DNA from: Georgenia satyanarayanai | GTDB taxonomy: Bacteria; Actinomycetota; Actinomycetes; Actinomycetales; Actinomycetaceae | DNA: 63,252 nt | Assembly: GCF_009193135.1 (NCBI RefSeq) | Contig: NZ_VUKC01000020.1 | Location: 1-63,252 of the forward strand | Reading direction: 5' to 3' | Shown here: positions 19,293 through 27,895 of the stretch, one piece after another | Position numbering within the stretch: the stretch's first letter is position 1 | How the letters are laid out: every line of letters starts with the position of its first letter | Notes under the pieces: generated by a model | The model's input: only the letters and a program-made list of their open reading frames with translations | Told to the model about the DNA's origin: nothing | Databases searched by the model: none | Position numbers and translations under genes: made by a program

Positions 19293-19436
19293 CCCGACGC
19301 CCGACAGCTGTCCGCGCCGGGGACCGGGCACCCGGTTCCCGGCGACGCCCGTCCCGGGCGCTACCCTCGAGTACCACTGCACGCACCAGCACCCGCCCTC
19401 GGGGGCGGATGACCGAAGGACCGCTGGAGGCCCGCC

Positions 19437-20531
19437 ATGACCACTGCACCTGCCGAGTTCGCGATCGTGCCCAGCTCGCGGCCGCGGACGACGGCCGAGC
19501 GCGCGGCCGCCCTGGACCGGCTGAGCTTCGGCGTGGAGTTCACCGACCACATGGCACGGGCGACCTGGACGGTCGACGGCGGGTGGCAGGGCCACCGGGT
19601 CGAGGGCTTCGCCCCGCTCGAGCTGTCCCCGGCGGCCTCGGTCCTCCACTACGGCCAGGAGATCTTCGAGGGGCTCAAGGCCTACCGGCACGCCGACGGC
19701 TCGGCCTGGGCCTTCCGCCCCGAGGCCAACGCCCGGCGCTTCCAGGCCTCCGCCCGGCGCCTGGCGATGCCCGAGCTGCCGGTGGAGGACTTCCTCGCCT
19801 CGATCCGGGCGCTCGTGGAGACGGACCTCGAGTGGGTGCCGGACACTGCTGGCGCGAGCCTCTACCTGCGCCCCTTCATGATCTCGACCGAGGCCTTCCT
19901 CGGGGTGCGACCCTCGCACCGGTACGAGTACCTCGTCATCGCCTCGCCTGTTGGCCCGTACTTCGTCAACGGCTTCCAGCCGGTCTCGATCTGGGTCGCC
20001 GAGGACTACCACCGCGCAGGGCCCGGTGGCACCGGCAACGCGAAGTTCGGCGGGAACTACGCCGCGAGCCTGCTGCCGCAGCAGACCGCGTACGCCCGCG
20101 GCTTCGACCAGGTGTGCTTCCTCGACGCCGGCACGGCCACCAACCTCGAGGAGCTCGGTGGCATGAACGTCTTCGTCGTCGGCTCCGACGGTGTCGTGCG
20201 CACCCCGGCGCTCACCGGCACCATCCTCGAGGGCGTCACGCGCTCCTCGATCCTCACGCTCCTCGCTGACGAGGGCGCCCCCGTCGAGGAGTGCGACATC
20301 CCGCTCGCGGGTCTGCTCGCCGGGATCCGGGACGGCTCGGTCAGCGAGGTCTTCGCCTGCGGCACCGCGGCGGTCATCACCCCGATCGGGCGGCTGGCGG
20401 GGGAGTCCTTCGACGTCACCGTCGGCGACGGCGCGGCGGGACCGGTCACCGCGCGCCTCTTCACCCAGCTCACCGACATCCAGTTCGGCCACGCGGAGGA
20501 CCCGCACGGCTGGATGCAGCCCCTCGCCTGA
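19437..20531 (+). CDS. ilvE: Branched-chain amino acid aminotransferase
   Basis: A 364-residue fold-type IV PLP enzyme that makes the final transamination to valine, leucine and isoleucine. The pattern LHYGQEIFEGLKAYRHADGSAWAFRPE is followed by the Schiff-base lysine in GNAKFGGNYAAS (about 199-210) and LEELGGMNVFVV. The C-terminal EVFACGTAAVITPIG is also conserved. A CCGCCC/GGGCGG hairpin in the 5' region (about 19393-19409) and TACCCT near 19362 suggest its own promoter and a short leader. Confidence 0.96.
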   Translation: MTTAPAEFAIVPSSRPRTTAERAAALDRLSFGVEFTDHMARATWTVDGGWQGHRVEGFAPLELSPAASVLHYGQEIFEGLKAYRHADGSAWAFRPEANARRFQASARRLAMPELPVEDFLASIRALVETDLEWVPDTAGASLYLRPFMISTEAFLGVRPSHRYEYLVIASPVGPYFVNGFQPVSIWVAEDYHRAGPGGTGNAKFGGNYAASLLPQQTAYARGFDQVCFLDAGTATNLEELGGMNVFVVGSDGVVRTPALTGTILEGVTRSSILTLLADEGAPVEECDIPLAGLLAGIRDGSVSEVFACGTAAVITPIGRLAGESFDVTVGDGAAGPVTARLFTQLTDIQFGHAEDPHGWMQPLA

Positions 20532-20572
20532 CGGCGCGTGGCGGGGTGGTACGGGTCACCCTGGTCGTGTGG

Positions 20573-20578
20573 CATCAT
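20573..20578 (+). promoter_or_regulatory. -10 box of the cimA leader promoter
   Basis: CATCAT lies six bases before the leader ATG, the same geometry as at the ilvB leader. No convincing -35 is seen. Confidence 0.45.
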
Positions 20579-20584
20579 GAACCC

Positions 20585-20611
20585 ATGCAGTTCCGGCTCA
20601 TTATCGGCTAG
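20585..20611 (+). CDS. cimA leader peptide
   Basis: An eight-residue frame, MQFRLIIG, with consecutive Leu-Ile-Ile codons, immediately upstream of two hairpins and a U-tract. Citramalate synthase commits carbon to isoleucine, so isoleucine codons are the expected sensor. The peptide is too short for ordinary gene finders. A second frame from ATG at 20577 overlaps it but lacks branched-chain codon runs. Confidence 0.62.
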   Translation: MQFRLIIG

Positions 20612-20639
20612 CGCACGCGGCACCACCCGCCACGTGCGC
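20611..20639 (+). promoter_or_regulatory. Leader hairpin starting at the leader-peptide stop
   Basis: GCGCACG (20611-20617) pairs with CGTGCGC (20633-20639). The left arm begins at the last base of the leader stop codon, so a ribosome stalled or terminating there would mask it. Confidence 0.5.
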
Positions 20640-20667
20640 AACCTCCCGTACCCCGGGAGGTTTTTTT
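20640..20667 (+). terminator. cimA attenuator terminator
   Basis: AACCTCCCG (20640-20648) pairs with CGGGAGGTT (20654-20662) around a five-base loop, and seven T residues (20661-20667) follow. This is the most canonical intrinsic terminator in the window and lies between the leader peptide and cimA. Confidence 0.82.
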
Positions 20668-20761
20668 GTTGCCGGGGCCACCTGCCCGGCGGCGACCGAG
20701 ACCCGGCACCACTCCCGCCGGGGAGCAGGACTGCCACGGCTGACAGAGGGAAACGGACACC

Positions 20762-22381
20762 ATGAGCACGACGACGCGCCTCGCCTCGCAGGCTGAGCTC
20801 ACCATCGACGTCTACGACACGACCCTGCGCGACGGCGCGCAGCAGGAGGGGATGAACCTCTCGGTCGCCGACAAGCTCGCCATCGCCCCGCTGCTCGACG
20901 AGCTCGGGGTCGGATACATCGAGGGCGGCTGGCCCGGTGCCATCCCCAAGGACACCGAGTTCTTCGCGCGCGCCGCCAAGGAGCTGGACCTGCGGCACGC
21001 GCGGCTGGCCGCCTTCGGGTCCACGTGCAAGGCCGGCACCCGTCCCCACGACGACCCGCAGGTCCGCGCCCTCGTCGACTCCCAGGCGCCCGTCGTCACG
21101 ATCGTCGCCAAGAGCGACATCCGGCACGTCGAGCGGGCGCTGCGCACGACGGGGGAGGAGAACCTGCGGATGATCGCCGACACCGTCCGCTACCTGCGCG
21201 AGCAGGACCGCGAGGTCATCCTCGACGCCGAGCACTTCTTCGACGGGTACCGCTACGACGCCGAGTACGCCGTCGCCGCGATCCGCGCGGGTCTCGACGC
21301 CGGTGCGCACGTCGCCGTCCTGTGCGACACCAACGGCGGCATGCTCCCGGGCTGGGTCCACGAGATCGTCACCGACGTCCGCGCCCGCGTCGACGGCGTC
21401 CTGGGCATCCACGCCCACAACGACACCGGCTGCGCCGTCGCCAACTCCCTCGCCGCGGTCGAGGCCGGGGTGCGGCACGTCCAGGGCACCGTCAACGGCT
21501 ACGGCGAGCGGACCGGCAACGCCGACCTCGTCACCGTCGTCGCCAACCTCGAGCTCAAGCACGGGGTGGACACCCTCGCCGGGGAGGGCCTGCGCGAGTC
21601 GAGCCGGCTGTCGCACGCGATCAGCGAGATCACCAACATCAGCCCGTACGCCCGCCAGCCCTACGTCGGATCGAGTGCCTTCGCGCACAAGGCCGGACTG
21701 CACGCCTCGGCGATCCGGGTGGACCCCGACCTCTACCAGCACATCGACCCCGTCGCTGTCGGCAACGACATGCGCATGCTCGTCTCGGAGATGGCGGGAC
21801 GGGCGAGCATCGAGCTCAAGGGCCGCGAGCTCGGCATCGACCTGTCCGGCCGCGCCGACGTGCTCGCCCGGGTCACCGAGCGGGTCAAGGCCGCCGAGGC
21901 GCAGGGCTACACCTTCGACGCCGCCGACGCGTCCTTCGAGCTGCTGCTCCGTGAGGAGCTCGACGGCACCCGCCCGCGCTACTTCACCGTCGAGAGCTGG
22001 CGGGCGATCGTCCAGACGCTCAGTGAGGACATCTCCCTCACCCTCGCCGAGGCCACCGTCAAGCTCCACACCGGCCGCGGCCGGATCGTGTGCACCGGCG
22101 AGGGCAACGGCCCGGTCAACGCGCTGGACCACGCCCTGCGCCAGGCCCTGGTCGACGTGTACCCCGAGCTCGAGGACTTCGAGCTCATCGACTTCAAGGT
22201 GCGCATCCTCGACACCCAGTCCGGTACCGACGCCACCACCCGCGTCCTCATCGAGACCTCCGACGGCGCGCGCTCGTGGAGCACGGTGGGCGTGGGGCCC
22301 GACATCATCGAGGCGAGCTGGGAGGCGCTGGTCGACTCCGTCGTCTACGGCCTGCTCCACCGCGACGTCCACCCCCGCTGA
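20762..22381 (+). CDS. cimA: Citramalate synthase
   Basis: A 539-residue DRE-TIM metallolyase that condenses pyruvate and acetyl-CoA to (R)-citramalate, giving a threonine-independent route to 2-oxobutyrate and isoleucine. The N-terminal DTTLRDGAQQEGMNLS, metal-binding HAHNDTGCAVANSLAAVEAG and GYGERTGNADL are diagnostic, and the C-terminal LeuA-type allosteric domain (about 400-530) is complete. The GGxP region (EGGWPGAIPKD) distinguishes it from LeuA. An AGAGGGAAA ribosome site precedes the ATG. It is controlled by the leader described just upstream. Confidence 0.93.
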   Translation: MSTTTRLASQAELTIDVYDTTLRDGAQQEGMNLSVADKLAIAPLLDELGVGYIEGGWPGAIPKDTEFFARAAKELDLRHARLAAFGSTCKAGTRPHDDPQVRALVDSQAPVVTIVAKSDIRHVERALRTTGEENLRMIADTVRYLREQDREVILDAEHFFDGYRYDAEYAVAAIRAGLDAGAHVAVLCDTNGGMLPGWVHEIVTDVRARVDGVLGIHAHNDTGCAVANSLAAVEAGVRHVQGTVNGYGERTGNADLVTVVANLELKHGVDTLAGEGLRESSRLSHAISEITNISPYARQPYVGSSAFAHKAGLHASAIRVDPDLYQHIDPVAVGNDMRMLVSEMAGRASIELKGRELGIDLSGRADVLARVTERVKAAEAQGYTFDAADASFELLLREELDGTRPRYFTVESWRAIVQTLSEDISLTLAEATVKLHTGRGRIVCTGEGNGPVNALDHALRQALVDVYPELEDFELIDFKVRILDTQSGTDATTRVLIETSDGARSWSTVGVGPDIIEASWEALVDSVVYGLLHRDVHPR

Positions 22382-22400
22382 CCCGGCCGCGGCGGCCGGG
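22382..22400 (+). terminator. Short hairpin after cimA
   Basis: CCCGGCC (22382-22388) and GGCCGGG (22394-22400) form a seven-pair stem right after the cimA stop. It has no U-tract, so terminator function is only likely. Confidence 0.4.
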
Positions 22401-22411
22401 GCGCGGCGCGG

Positions 22412-22417
22412 TAGCCT
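22412..22417 (+). promoter_or_regulatory. -10 box of the lipoate ligase gene
   Basis: TAGCCT followed by six bases and GTG, consistent with a leaderless transcript. Confidence 0.5.
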
Positions 22418-22423
22418 GCACAG

Positions 22424-23473
22424 GTGCGAGGCGAGTACAAGGTTCCCCAGGGCAAGCTGGTCGCCGTCGACCTCGACGTCGTCGAGGACCGGCTGCGCCA
22501 CGTCAGCGTCTCGGGCGACTTCTTCCTCGAGCCGGACTCCGCGCTGGAGGACATCAACGCGGCCCTCGAGGGCATGCCCGCGACGGCGGGTGCCGAGGAG
22601 CTGGCGCAGGCGGTGACCCGGGCACTGGACCCGCAGGTCGCGCTCGTCGGCTTCGGCGCCGATGCCGTCGGCATCGCGGTGCGCCGCGCGCTCGGGCACG
22701 CGACGAGCTGGGCCGACCACACCTTCGAGGTCATCGGCCCTCGCGCGTTGCCCCCCGCGATGCACGTGGCCCTGGACGAGGTCCTGCCCGGTGAGGTCGC
22801 CGCCGGGCGCCGCGGCCCGCTCATGCGGATCTGGGACTGGGACGCGCCGCTCGTCGTCATCGGTTCCTTCCAGTCCGTGCGCAACGAGATCGACCCCGAG
22901 GGCCTGGCCCGGCACGGCATGACGGTGGTGCGCCGGGTCTCGGGCGGCGGGGCGATGTTCATGGAGCCGGGCAACTGCATCACCTACTCCCTCGTCGTGC
23001 CCACCTCCCTCGTCGAGGGGCTGAGCTTCGAGCGCTCCTACGCCTTCCTCGACGACTGGGTGCTCGGCGCGCTCAAGGAGGTGGGGGTCAACGCCCGGTA
23101 CGTGCCCCTCAACGACATCGCCTCCGACGCCGGGAAGATCGGCGGCGCCGCGCAGAAGCGCTTCGCGAGCGGCGTCGTCCTGCACCACGTGACGATGAGC
23201 TACGACATCGACGCCGACAAGATGCTCCAGGTGCTGCGGATCGGCCGGGAGAAGATGTCGGACAAGGGCACGGCGAGCGCGAACAAGCGGGTCGACCCGA
23301 TGCGCTCGCAGACCGGCATGAGCCGCGCGGACATCATCGACGCGTTCATCGCCCACTTCGAGGGGCGCTATGACACCGTCCGCTCGGACTACACGGCCGA
23401 GGAGCTGGCCCGCGCCGAGCAGCTCGTCCAGGACAAGTTCCTCGACGACGCCTGGACCTACCGGGTTCCCTGA
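22424..23473 (+). CDS. lplA: Lipoate-protein ligase with N-terminal accessory domain
   Basis: A 349-residue protein that should attach lipoate or octanoate to lipoyl domains of 2-oxoacid dehydrogenases or GcvH. Residues 1-90 resemble the accessory (LplB/LplA C-terminal) domain: KVPQGKLVAVDLDVVEDRLRHVSVSGDFFLEPDSALEDI. The BPL/LplA/LipB catalytic domain follows, with RRVSGGGAMFMEPGNCITYSL and the catalytic lysine region DAGKIGGAAQKRF. The order is the reverse of E. coli LplA. A GTG start places the frame at the 5' end of its mRNA. The paralogous role as an octanoyltransferase cannot be excluded. Confidence 0.8.
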   Translation: MRGEYKVPQGKLVAVDLDVVEDRLRHVSVSGDFFLEPDSALEDINAALEGMPATAGAEELAQAVTRALDPQVALVGFGADAVGIAVRRALGHATSWADHTFEVIGPRALPPAMHVALDEVLPGEVAAGRRGPLMRIWDWDAPLVVIGSFQSVRNEIDPEGLARHGMTVVRRVSGGGAMFMEPGNCITYSLVVPTSLVEGLSFERSYAFLDDWVLGALKEVGVNARYVPLNDIASDAGKIGGAAQKRFASGVVLHHVTMSYDIDADKMLQVLRIGREKMSDKGTASANKRVDPMRSQTGMSRADIIDAFIAHFEGRYDTVRSDYTAEELARAEQLVQDKFLDDAWTYRVP

Positions 23474-23554
23474 GCCACGCTCCGACGCGGCGCGGCGTGT
23501 CACGCCCGGCTGTGCGCCGTTGCGGCGGGATCCGGGAGCCGGTCGGGAGGACGA

Positions 23555-23560
23555 TAGGCT
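23555..23560 (+). promoter_or_regulatory. -10 box of the yggS gene
   Basis: TAGGCT with a six-base gap to the GTG start. Confidence 0.5.
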
Positions 23561-23566
23561 CGGGCC

Positions 23567-24268
23567 GTGAGTGAGGTCCGGGAAGCACTGCAGGCCGTCC
23601 GGGACCGCGTCGCCCGGGCCGCCCGCGTCGTCGGCCGCGACCCCGGGGAGATCCAGCTCCTCCTGGCGGTCAAGACGCTGCCGGCGGAGCGCGTCCGCGA
23701 GGCGATCGCTGCCGGCGCCCACCTGCTCGGCCACAACCGGGCGCAGGAGCTCACCGCCACCGCCCCCGACCTCGCCGACCTGCCGCACGAGATGCACTTC
23801 ATCGGGCGGCTGCAGTCGAACAAGGCCGGCAAGGTCGTCCCGCTCGTCAGCTGCGTCCAGAGCGTCGACGGGCTCGCGCTCGCCGAGCGGCTCGACCGTC
23901 TCGCCGGCCGCGAGGGACGTGAGCTCGAGGTCTTCGTCCAGGTCAACACCTCCGGGGAAGGCACCAAGGCCGGGGTCGCACCCGAGGACGCGGTCGCGCT
24001 CGCCGTCGCCGTCGCCGCCCTGCCGAACCTGCGGCTGCGCGGTCTCATGACCATCGGCGCCCGGTCCGACGACGTCGACGTCGTCCGGGCCTGCTACGAG
24101 CGGCTCGCCATGCTGCGGGACGAGGTCGGGGCAAGCGGGGCGCCGGGCACCGCCGGGGCACGGGAGCTGTCGATGGGGATGAGCGGCGACCTCGAGGTCG
24201 CCGTGGCCGCTGGCGCGACGATGGTCCGGGTCGGGACCGCCGTGTTCGGCGCGCGCCCCACCGGCTAG
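23567..24268 (+). CDS. YggS-family pyridoxal phosphate homeostasis protein
   Basis: A 233-residue alanine-racemase-fold protein without known catalysis that buffers free PLP and affects amino acid pools, including branched-chain amino acids in other bacteria. The PLP lysine is in LLLAVKTLPAERV (about Lys31), with GHNRAQEL, HFIGRLQSNKAG, VNTSGEG..KAG, LRGLMTIG and the closing LSMGMSGDLEVAVAAGATMVRVGTAVFG. The gene is separate from the division cluster (ftsZ-sepF) where YggS often lies in actinobacteria, so it may be a second copy. Confidence 0.9.
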   Translation: MSEVREALQAVRDRVARAARVVGRDPGEIQLLLAVKTLPAERVREAIAAGAHLLGHNRAQELTATAPDLADLPHEMHFIGRLQSNKAGKVVPLVSCVQSVDGLALAERLDRLAGREGRELEVFVQVNTSGEGTKAGVAPEDAVALAVAVAALPNLRLRGLMTIGARSDDVDVVRACYERLAMLRDEVGASGAPGTAGARELSMGMSGDLEVAVAAGATMVRVGTAVFGARPTG

Positions 24269-24329
24269 GTTGTCGTCCACGGGGTCTCGTCGCGTACCGT
24301 GTCGGGGTTCTTGAGAGACGGGAAGGTCC

Positions 24330-24860
24330 ATGTCCGACACCGGCCGCCGGCTGACGCCGGCGCAGCTGCTCCTCATCGTCGCCGTCAGCATCCTCGTGCT
24401 GCTCTTCGTCATCCTCCTCGCCGGCCGCCTCACGGGCGGCGGTGAGCCCACCGGGGACGCGACCACCGCCACCGCCCCGGCCGGCACGGACGGGGCGACC
24501 GACGACGCGACCCCGACGGAGGAACCCGAGGCGGAGTACTTCGCCTCGCCGTCGGGAAACATCGTGTGCGCCCTCACCCCCGACAGTGCGGACTGCGTCA
24601 TCTCGAACTTCCAGTACGAGCCCGAGGACGCCGACTGCGAGGAGGAGGACGCCGGCGGGCACCTGCGCGTGGAGGCGGCCGGGGCGTCGATGCCGTGCGA
24701 GCCGCTCGTCGTCGCCGGTGACGTGCCCGCCCTCGACTACGGGGAGACGACGACGGCGCACGGCTTCACCTGCGAGAGCGCGGAGTCGGGCGTCACCTGC
24801 CGGCACGACGGGTCCGGCTACGGATTCACCGTGGCCAGGGCGAGCTACGAGCTGTTCTGA
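24330..24860 (+). CDS. Membrane-anchored DUF6636-like extracytoplasmic protein
   Basis: A 176-residue protein with one N-terminal membrane helix (about 12-32), an Ala/Thr/Pro-rich linker (35-65) and an external domain with six cysteines spaced for disulfides (IVCAL, DCVIS, DCEEE, MPCEP, FTCES, VTCRH). The start FASPSGNIVCAL and end VTCRHDGSGYGFTVARASYELF match my memory of DUF6636 proteins, which have no known function. A GAAGG ribosome site precedes the ATG. It is convergent with the M13 peptidase gene. Confidence 0.68.
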   Translation: MSDTGRRLTPAQLLLIVAVSILVLLFVILLAGRLTGGGEPTGDATTATAPAGTDGATDDATPTEEPEAEYFASPSGNIVCALTPDSADCVISNFQYEPEDADCEEEDAGGHLRVEAAGASMPCEPLVVAGDVPALDYGETTTAHGFTCESAESGVTCRHDGSGYGFTVARASYELF

Positions 24861-24865
24861 GACGA

Positions 24866-24899
24866 CGAGGGCCGCCCGGGATCTCCCGGGCGGCCCTCG
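24866..24899. terminator. Bidirectional terminator
   Basis: A 16-bp perfect stem (24866-24881 with 24884-24899) with a two-base loop separates the convergent DUF6636 and M13 peptidase genes. Confidence 0.75.
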
Positions 24900-24914
24900 C
24901 CGTGCGTCGGCAGG

Positions 24915-26915
24915 TCACCAGATGCGCACGCGCTCCTCGGGCGGGAGGTAGAGCGCGTCTGTGGGCTGGACGTCGAAGGCCTCGACGAAGGTGTCGAGGT
25001 TGCGCACCACGCCGTTGCAGCGGAACTCGTTCGGTGAGTGCGGATCGATCGACAGCAGGCGGACCACCTCGGCGTCGCGTGCCTTCTGCTGCCAGATGCG
25101 GCCCCAGGAGTAGAAGATGCGCTGCAGCCCGGTGAGCCCGTCGACCACCGGGGCGTCCTCGAGGCCGGACAGGCCCTGCTTTCGCAGCGCGATCTCGTAG
25201 GCCGTGATCGCGATGGACAGCCCGCCGAGGTCGCCGATGTTCTCCCCGATCGTCAGCGCGCCGTTGACGTGGTGGGACCCGTCCAGCTGGGCGGGGGAGA
25301 AGGCGTCGTACTGGGCGATGAGGGCCGTGGTGCGGGCCTCGAACTCGGTGCGGTCCTGCTCGGTCCACCAGTCGTGGAGGCGGCCGGTGCCGTCGTACTT
25401 GCTGCCCTGGTCGTCGAAGCCGTGGCCGATCTCGTGACCGATGACCGAGCCGATGCCGCCGTAGTTCCACGCGTCGTCGGCGTCGACGTCGAAGAACGGG
25501 GGCTGCAGGATGGCCGCCGGGAAGACGATCTCGTTCATCGTCGGGTTGTAGTACGCGTTGACCATCTGCGGCGGCATGAACCACTCGTCGCGATCCATGG
25601 GCTCGCCGAGCTTGGCGAGGTTGCGGGCGGTCTCGAAGAGCTCGGCGCGACGGACGTTGCCGAGGAGGTCGGTCGCGTCGGTCTCGAGGGTGGAGTAGTC
25701 GCGCCAGCGGTCGGGGTAGCCGATCTTCGGGGTGAACGCCGCGAGCTTGTCCAGCGCGCGCTGCTTGGTCTCCTCACCCATCCAGTCCAGCTCGGTGATC
25801 GACTGCCGGTACGCCTCGATGAGGTTGTCGACGAGCTCCTGCATCCGTGCCTTGTGCTCGGGCGGGAAGTGCCGCTCGACGTAGATCTTGCCGACCGCCT
25901 CACCCAGGGCGCCCTCGACGAGCGAGACGCCCCGCTTCCACCGCTCGCGCATCTCCGGCGCCCCGGTGAGGGTCCGGCCGTAGAAGTCGAAGTGCTCCTC
26001 GACGAAGGCGGCCGGCAGGTAGGGCGCGCGGGCCGAGACGACGTGCCACAGCAGCCACATGCGCAGCGAGTCGACGTCCAGCTCCTCCCACGCGGCGGCG
26101 AAGTGGGTGAGGAAGGACGGCATCCCGACGATGGTCGAGTCGACGGCGCCCGCGGGCAGGTTGAGCGACTCGCGCCACGGGTCCCAGGGGAAGCCGGGCG
26201 CGGAGTCGAGGACCTCGGACCACGTGCGGGGGTTGTTGATCTGGTCGGCCTCGCGGGAGCGCACCTTGTCCCAGTGGCCGGCGGCCAGGCGGGTCTCGAC
26301 GTCCATGACGCGCTGCGCCGCGCCCATGGCCTCGTCGGCGGTGACGAGCCCGGAGAGCTCGAGCATCGCCGCGACGTGGGCGACGTAGGCCGAGCGGGTC
26401 TCCGCGTGGGCGTCCTCGCGGTAGTAGGACTCGTCCGGCAGCCCGAGGCCGCTCTGCCACAGGAAGACGCGGTAGCTGTCCGGGTCGTTGAAGTCGGTGT
26501 CGACGAAGAGGGCGACGGCGCCGCCGACGCCCGTGGTGGCGAGGGTGCCCATGGCGCGGGCGAGCGCCTCCTTGTCGCGAGCGGCGGTGAAGAGCTCGAG
26601 GTCGGGCTGCAGCGGTCCGGTGCCGAGCGCCTCGATGCGCTCCTCGGCCATGAAGGAGGCGTACAGGTCCCCGACCTGCTTGGCCTCCCCGGTGGCGTCC
26701 TCGGCAGCGGCGGCGTCGGTGATGATGTCGCGCACCCGCTGCTCGGACAGGTCGCGCAGCACCATGAAGGCACCGTCGCGGGCCCGGTCGGCCGGGATCT
26801 CGTGCTCGCGGAGGTAGGTCCCGTTGATGTGGCGGTAGAGGTCGTCCTGCGGCCGCACGGTCGTGTCGATGGCCTGCTCGAACGACATCGAGGTGGTGGT
26901 CTCGTCAGTCGTCAT
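24915..26915 (-). CDS. M13-family (neprilysin-like) zinc metallopeptidase
   Basis: A 666-residue gluzincin of the PepO/neprilysin family, cutting small peptides. The zinc site VIGHEIGHGFDDQG (His494-Glu-Ile-Gly-His498) is followed by GENIGDLGG, which supplies the third ligand Glu and the catalytic Asp. NAYYNPTMNEIVFPAAILQPPFF precedes it, and the typical C-terminal tryptophan closes the chain (VRIW). There is no signal peptide, so it is probably cytoplasmic, as for other actinobacterial M13 enzymes. TATCGT six bases before the ATG suggests a leaderless mRNA. Confidence 0.93.
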   Translation of the reverse strand: MTTDETTTSMSFEQAIDTTVRPQDDLYRHINGTYLREHEIPADRARDGAFMVLRDLSEQRVRDIITDAAAAEDATGEAKQVGDLYASFMAEERIEALGTGPLQPDLELFTAARDKEALARAMGTLATTGVGGAVALFVDTDFNDPDSYRVFLWQSGLGLPDESYYREDAHAETRSAYVAHVAAMLELSGLVTADEAMGAAQRVMDVETRLAAGHWDKVRSREADQINNPRTWSEVLDSAPGFPWDPWRESLNLPAGAVDSTIVGMPSFLTHFAAAWEELDVDSLRMWLLWHVVSARAPYLPAAFVEEHFDFYGRTLTGAPEMRERWKRGVSLVEGALGEAVGKIYVERHFPPEHKARMQELVDNLIEAYRQSITELDWMGEETKQRALDKLAAFTPKIGYPDRWRDYSTLETDATDLLGNVRRAELFETARNLAKLGEPMDRDEWFMPPQMVNAYYNPTMNEIVFPAAILQPPFFDVDADDAWNYGGIGSVIGHEIGHGFDDQGSKYDGTGRLHDWWTEQDRTEFEARTTALIAQYDAFSPAQLDGSHHVNGALTIGENIGDLGGLSIAITAYEIALRKQGLSGLEDAPVVDGLTGLQRIFYSWGRIWQQKARDAEVVRLLSIDPHSPNEFRCNGVVRNLDTFVEAFDVQPTDALYLPPEERVRIW

Positions 26916-26921
26916 GGTCCG

Positions 26922-26927
26922 ACGATA
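26922..26927 (-). promoter_or_regulatory. -10 box of the M13 peptidase gene
   Basis: On the minus strand TATCGT plus six bases precede the ATG. Confidence 0.5.
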
Positions 26928-27000
26928 CGGGAGGCGCGGGCGGCGGCGCGGGCTGAGACCGGCGCCCACGACGGTCCCGCGACACGGCAAGATAGGGGCC

Positions 27001-27447
27001 ATGCGCATCCACATCGCCGCCGACCACGCCGGGTTCGAGCTCAAGGCCGCCCTCGTCGAGCACCTCAGCGCGGGGGGCCACGAGGTCGTCGACCACGGGG
27101 CCGACACCTACGACGCCCTGGACGACTACCCGTCCTTCTGCTTCTCGGCCGGGGAGGCCGTCGTCGCCGAGCCGGGCAGCCTCGGGATCGTGCTGGGCGG
27201 GTCGGGCAACGGCGAGCAGATCGCCGCGAACAAGGTCCGGGGCGTGCGCGCCGCGCTCGCGTGGGACCTGGACACCGCGACGCTCGCGCGCACGCACAAC
27301 GACGCCAACGTCATCTCCCTGGGGGCGCGCAAGCACTCGGTCGACGAGGCGATCGCCCTCGTCGAGGCATTCCTCGCCGAGCCGTTCTCCGGCGACGCCC
27401 GCCACCAGCGCCGCATCGACCAGCTCGCGGAGTACGAGCGGCGCTGA
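27001..27447 (+). CDS. rpiB: Ribose-5-phosphate isomerase B
   Basis: A 148-residue RpiB/LacAB isomerase interconverting ribose-5-phosphate and ribulose-5-phosphate in the pentose phosphate pathway. Motifs are AADHAGFELKAAL (7-19), the phosphate loop VLGGSGNGEQIAANKV and the C-terminal ARTHNDANVISLGARKHS. The cysteine base common in the family lies in the YPSFCFSAGEAV segment or is replaced by neighbouring residues. The start at 27001 fits the usual RpiB N-terminus; upstream in-frame sequence has no ribosome site. Confidence 0.93.
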   Translation: MRIHIAADHAGFELKAALVEHLSAGGHEVVDHGADTYDALDDYPSFCFSAGEAVVAEPGSLGIVLGGSGNGEQIAANKVRGVRAALAWDLDTATLARTHNDANVISLGARKHSVDEAIALVEAFLAEPFSGDARHQRRIDQLAEYERR

Positions 27448-27484
27448 CCTGGTCGGTGACCGCCCGGTGCGCCAGACTCGGCGG

Positions 27485-27895
27485 ATGGACGGCCCGCTGG
27501 TGCTCACGCAGCGCCAACCACGCTGGATGCTGGTCGCCCTCGCGGTCTTCACCGCCGTCGTCGTCGTCATGGCCGTGGCCGTGGTGCGCGAGGACCCCCG
27601 TCGTCTCCTCTCGTTCGTCCCGACGGTCGGGTTCATCGTGTTCGCGGCCGCCGTGGTCCTCCGGCCGCCGCGTGTCGAGCTGCACGAGGACGTGCTGGTG
27701 GTCCGCGGGGTGCGCACCACCCGCATCCCCTACACGGACATCACCGCTGTCCGCGGTGACGTCCCGTCGCGGCTGGACTGGAGCACCCACCTCCTCGTCG
27801 AACGGCGGGAGGGCAGGCCGGTGACGCTGTCGGCCGTGGACGTGCCGTTGGCCGAGGTCCACGACCTCATCGCGCGGAGGGCCGGCCTGGGCTGA
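27485..27895 (+). CDS. Small PH-like membrane protein
   Basis: A 136-residue protein with two hydrophobic helices (about 15-37 and 43-58) followed by a bacterial PH-like domain: RVELHEDVLVVRGVRTTRIPYTDITAVRGDV...HLLVERREGRPVTLSAVDVPL. The helices plus soluble beta-rich domain are typical of bPH_6-type proteins in actinobacteria, whose function is unknown. A GTG at 27467 would add six residues. It lies 37 bases after rpiB and may be cotranscribed. Confidence 0.7.
   Translation: MDGPLVLTQRQPRWMLVALAVFTAVVVVMAVAVVREDPRRLLSFVPTVGFIVFAAAVVLRPPRVELHEDVLVVRGVRTTRIPYTDITAVRGDVPSRLDWSTHLLVERREGRPVTLSAVDVPLAEVHDLIARRAGLG

Noticed and set aside
20057-24601. Very long minus-strand open frame opposite ilvE-cimA-lplA-yggS
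   Set aside because: It is antisense to four clear genes and its translation is the low-complexity Gly/Arg/Val/Asp sequence expected from GC-rich antisense frames.
27467-27484. GTG start for the PH-like protein gene
   Set aside because: It would add six unconserved residues without a ribosome site; ATG at 27485 is preferred, though not proved.
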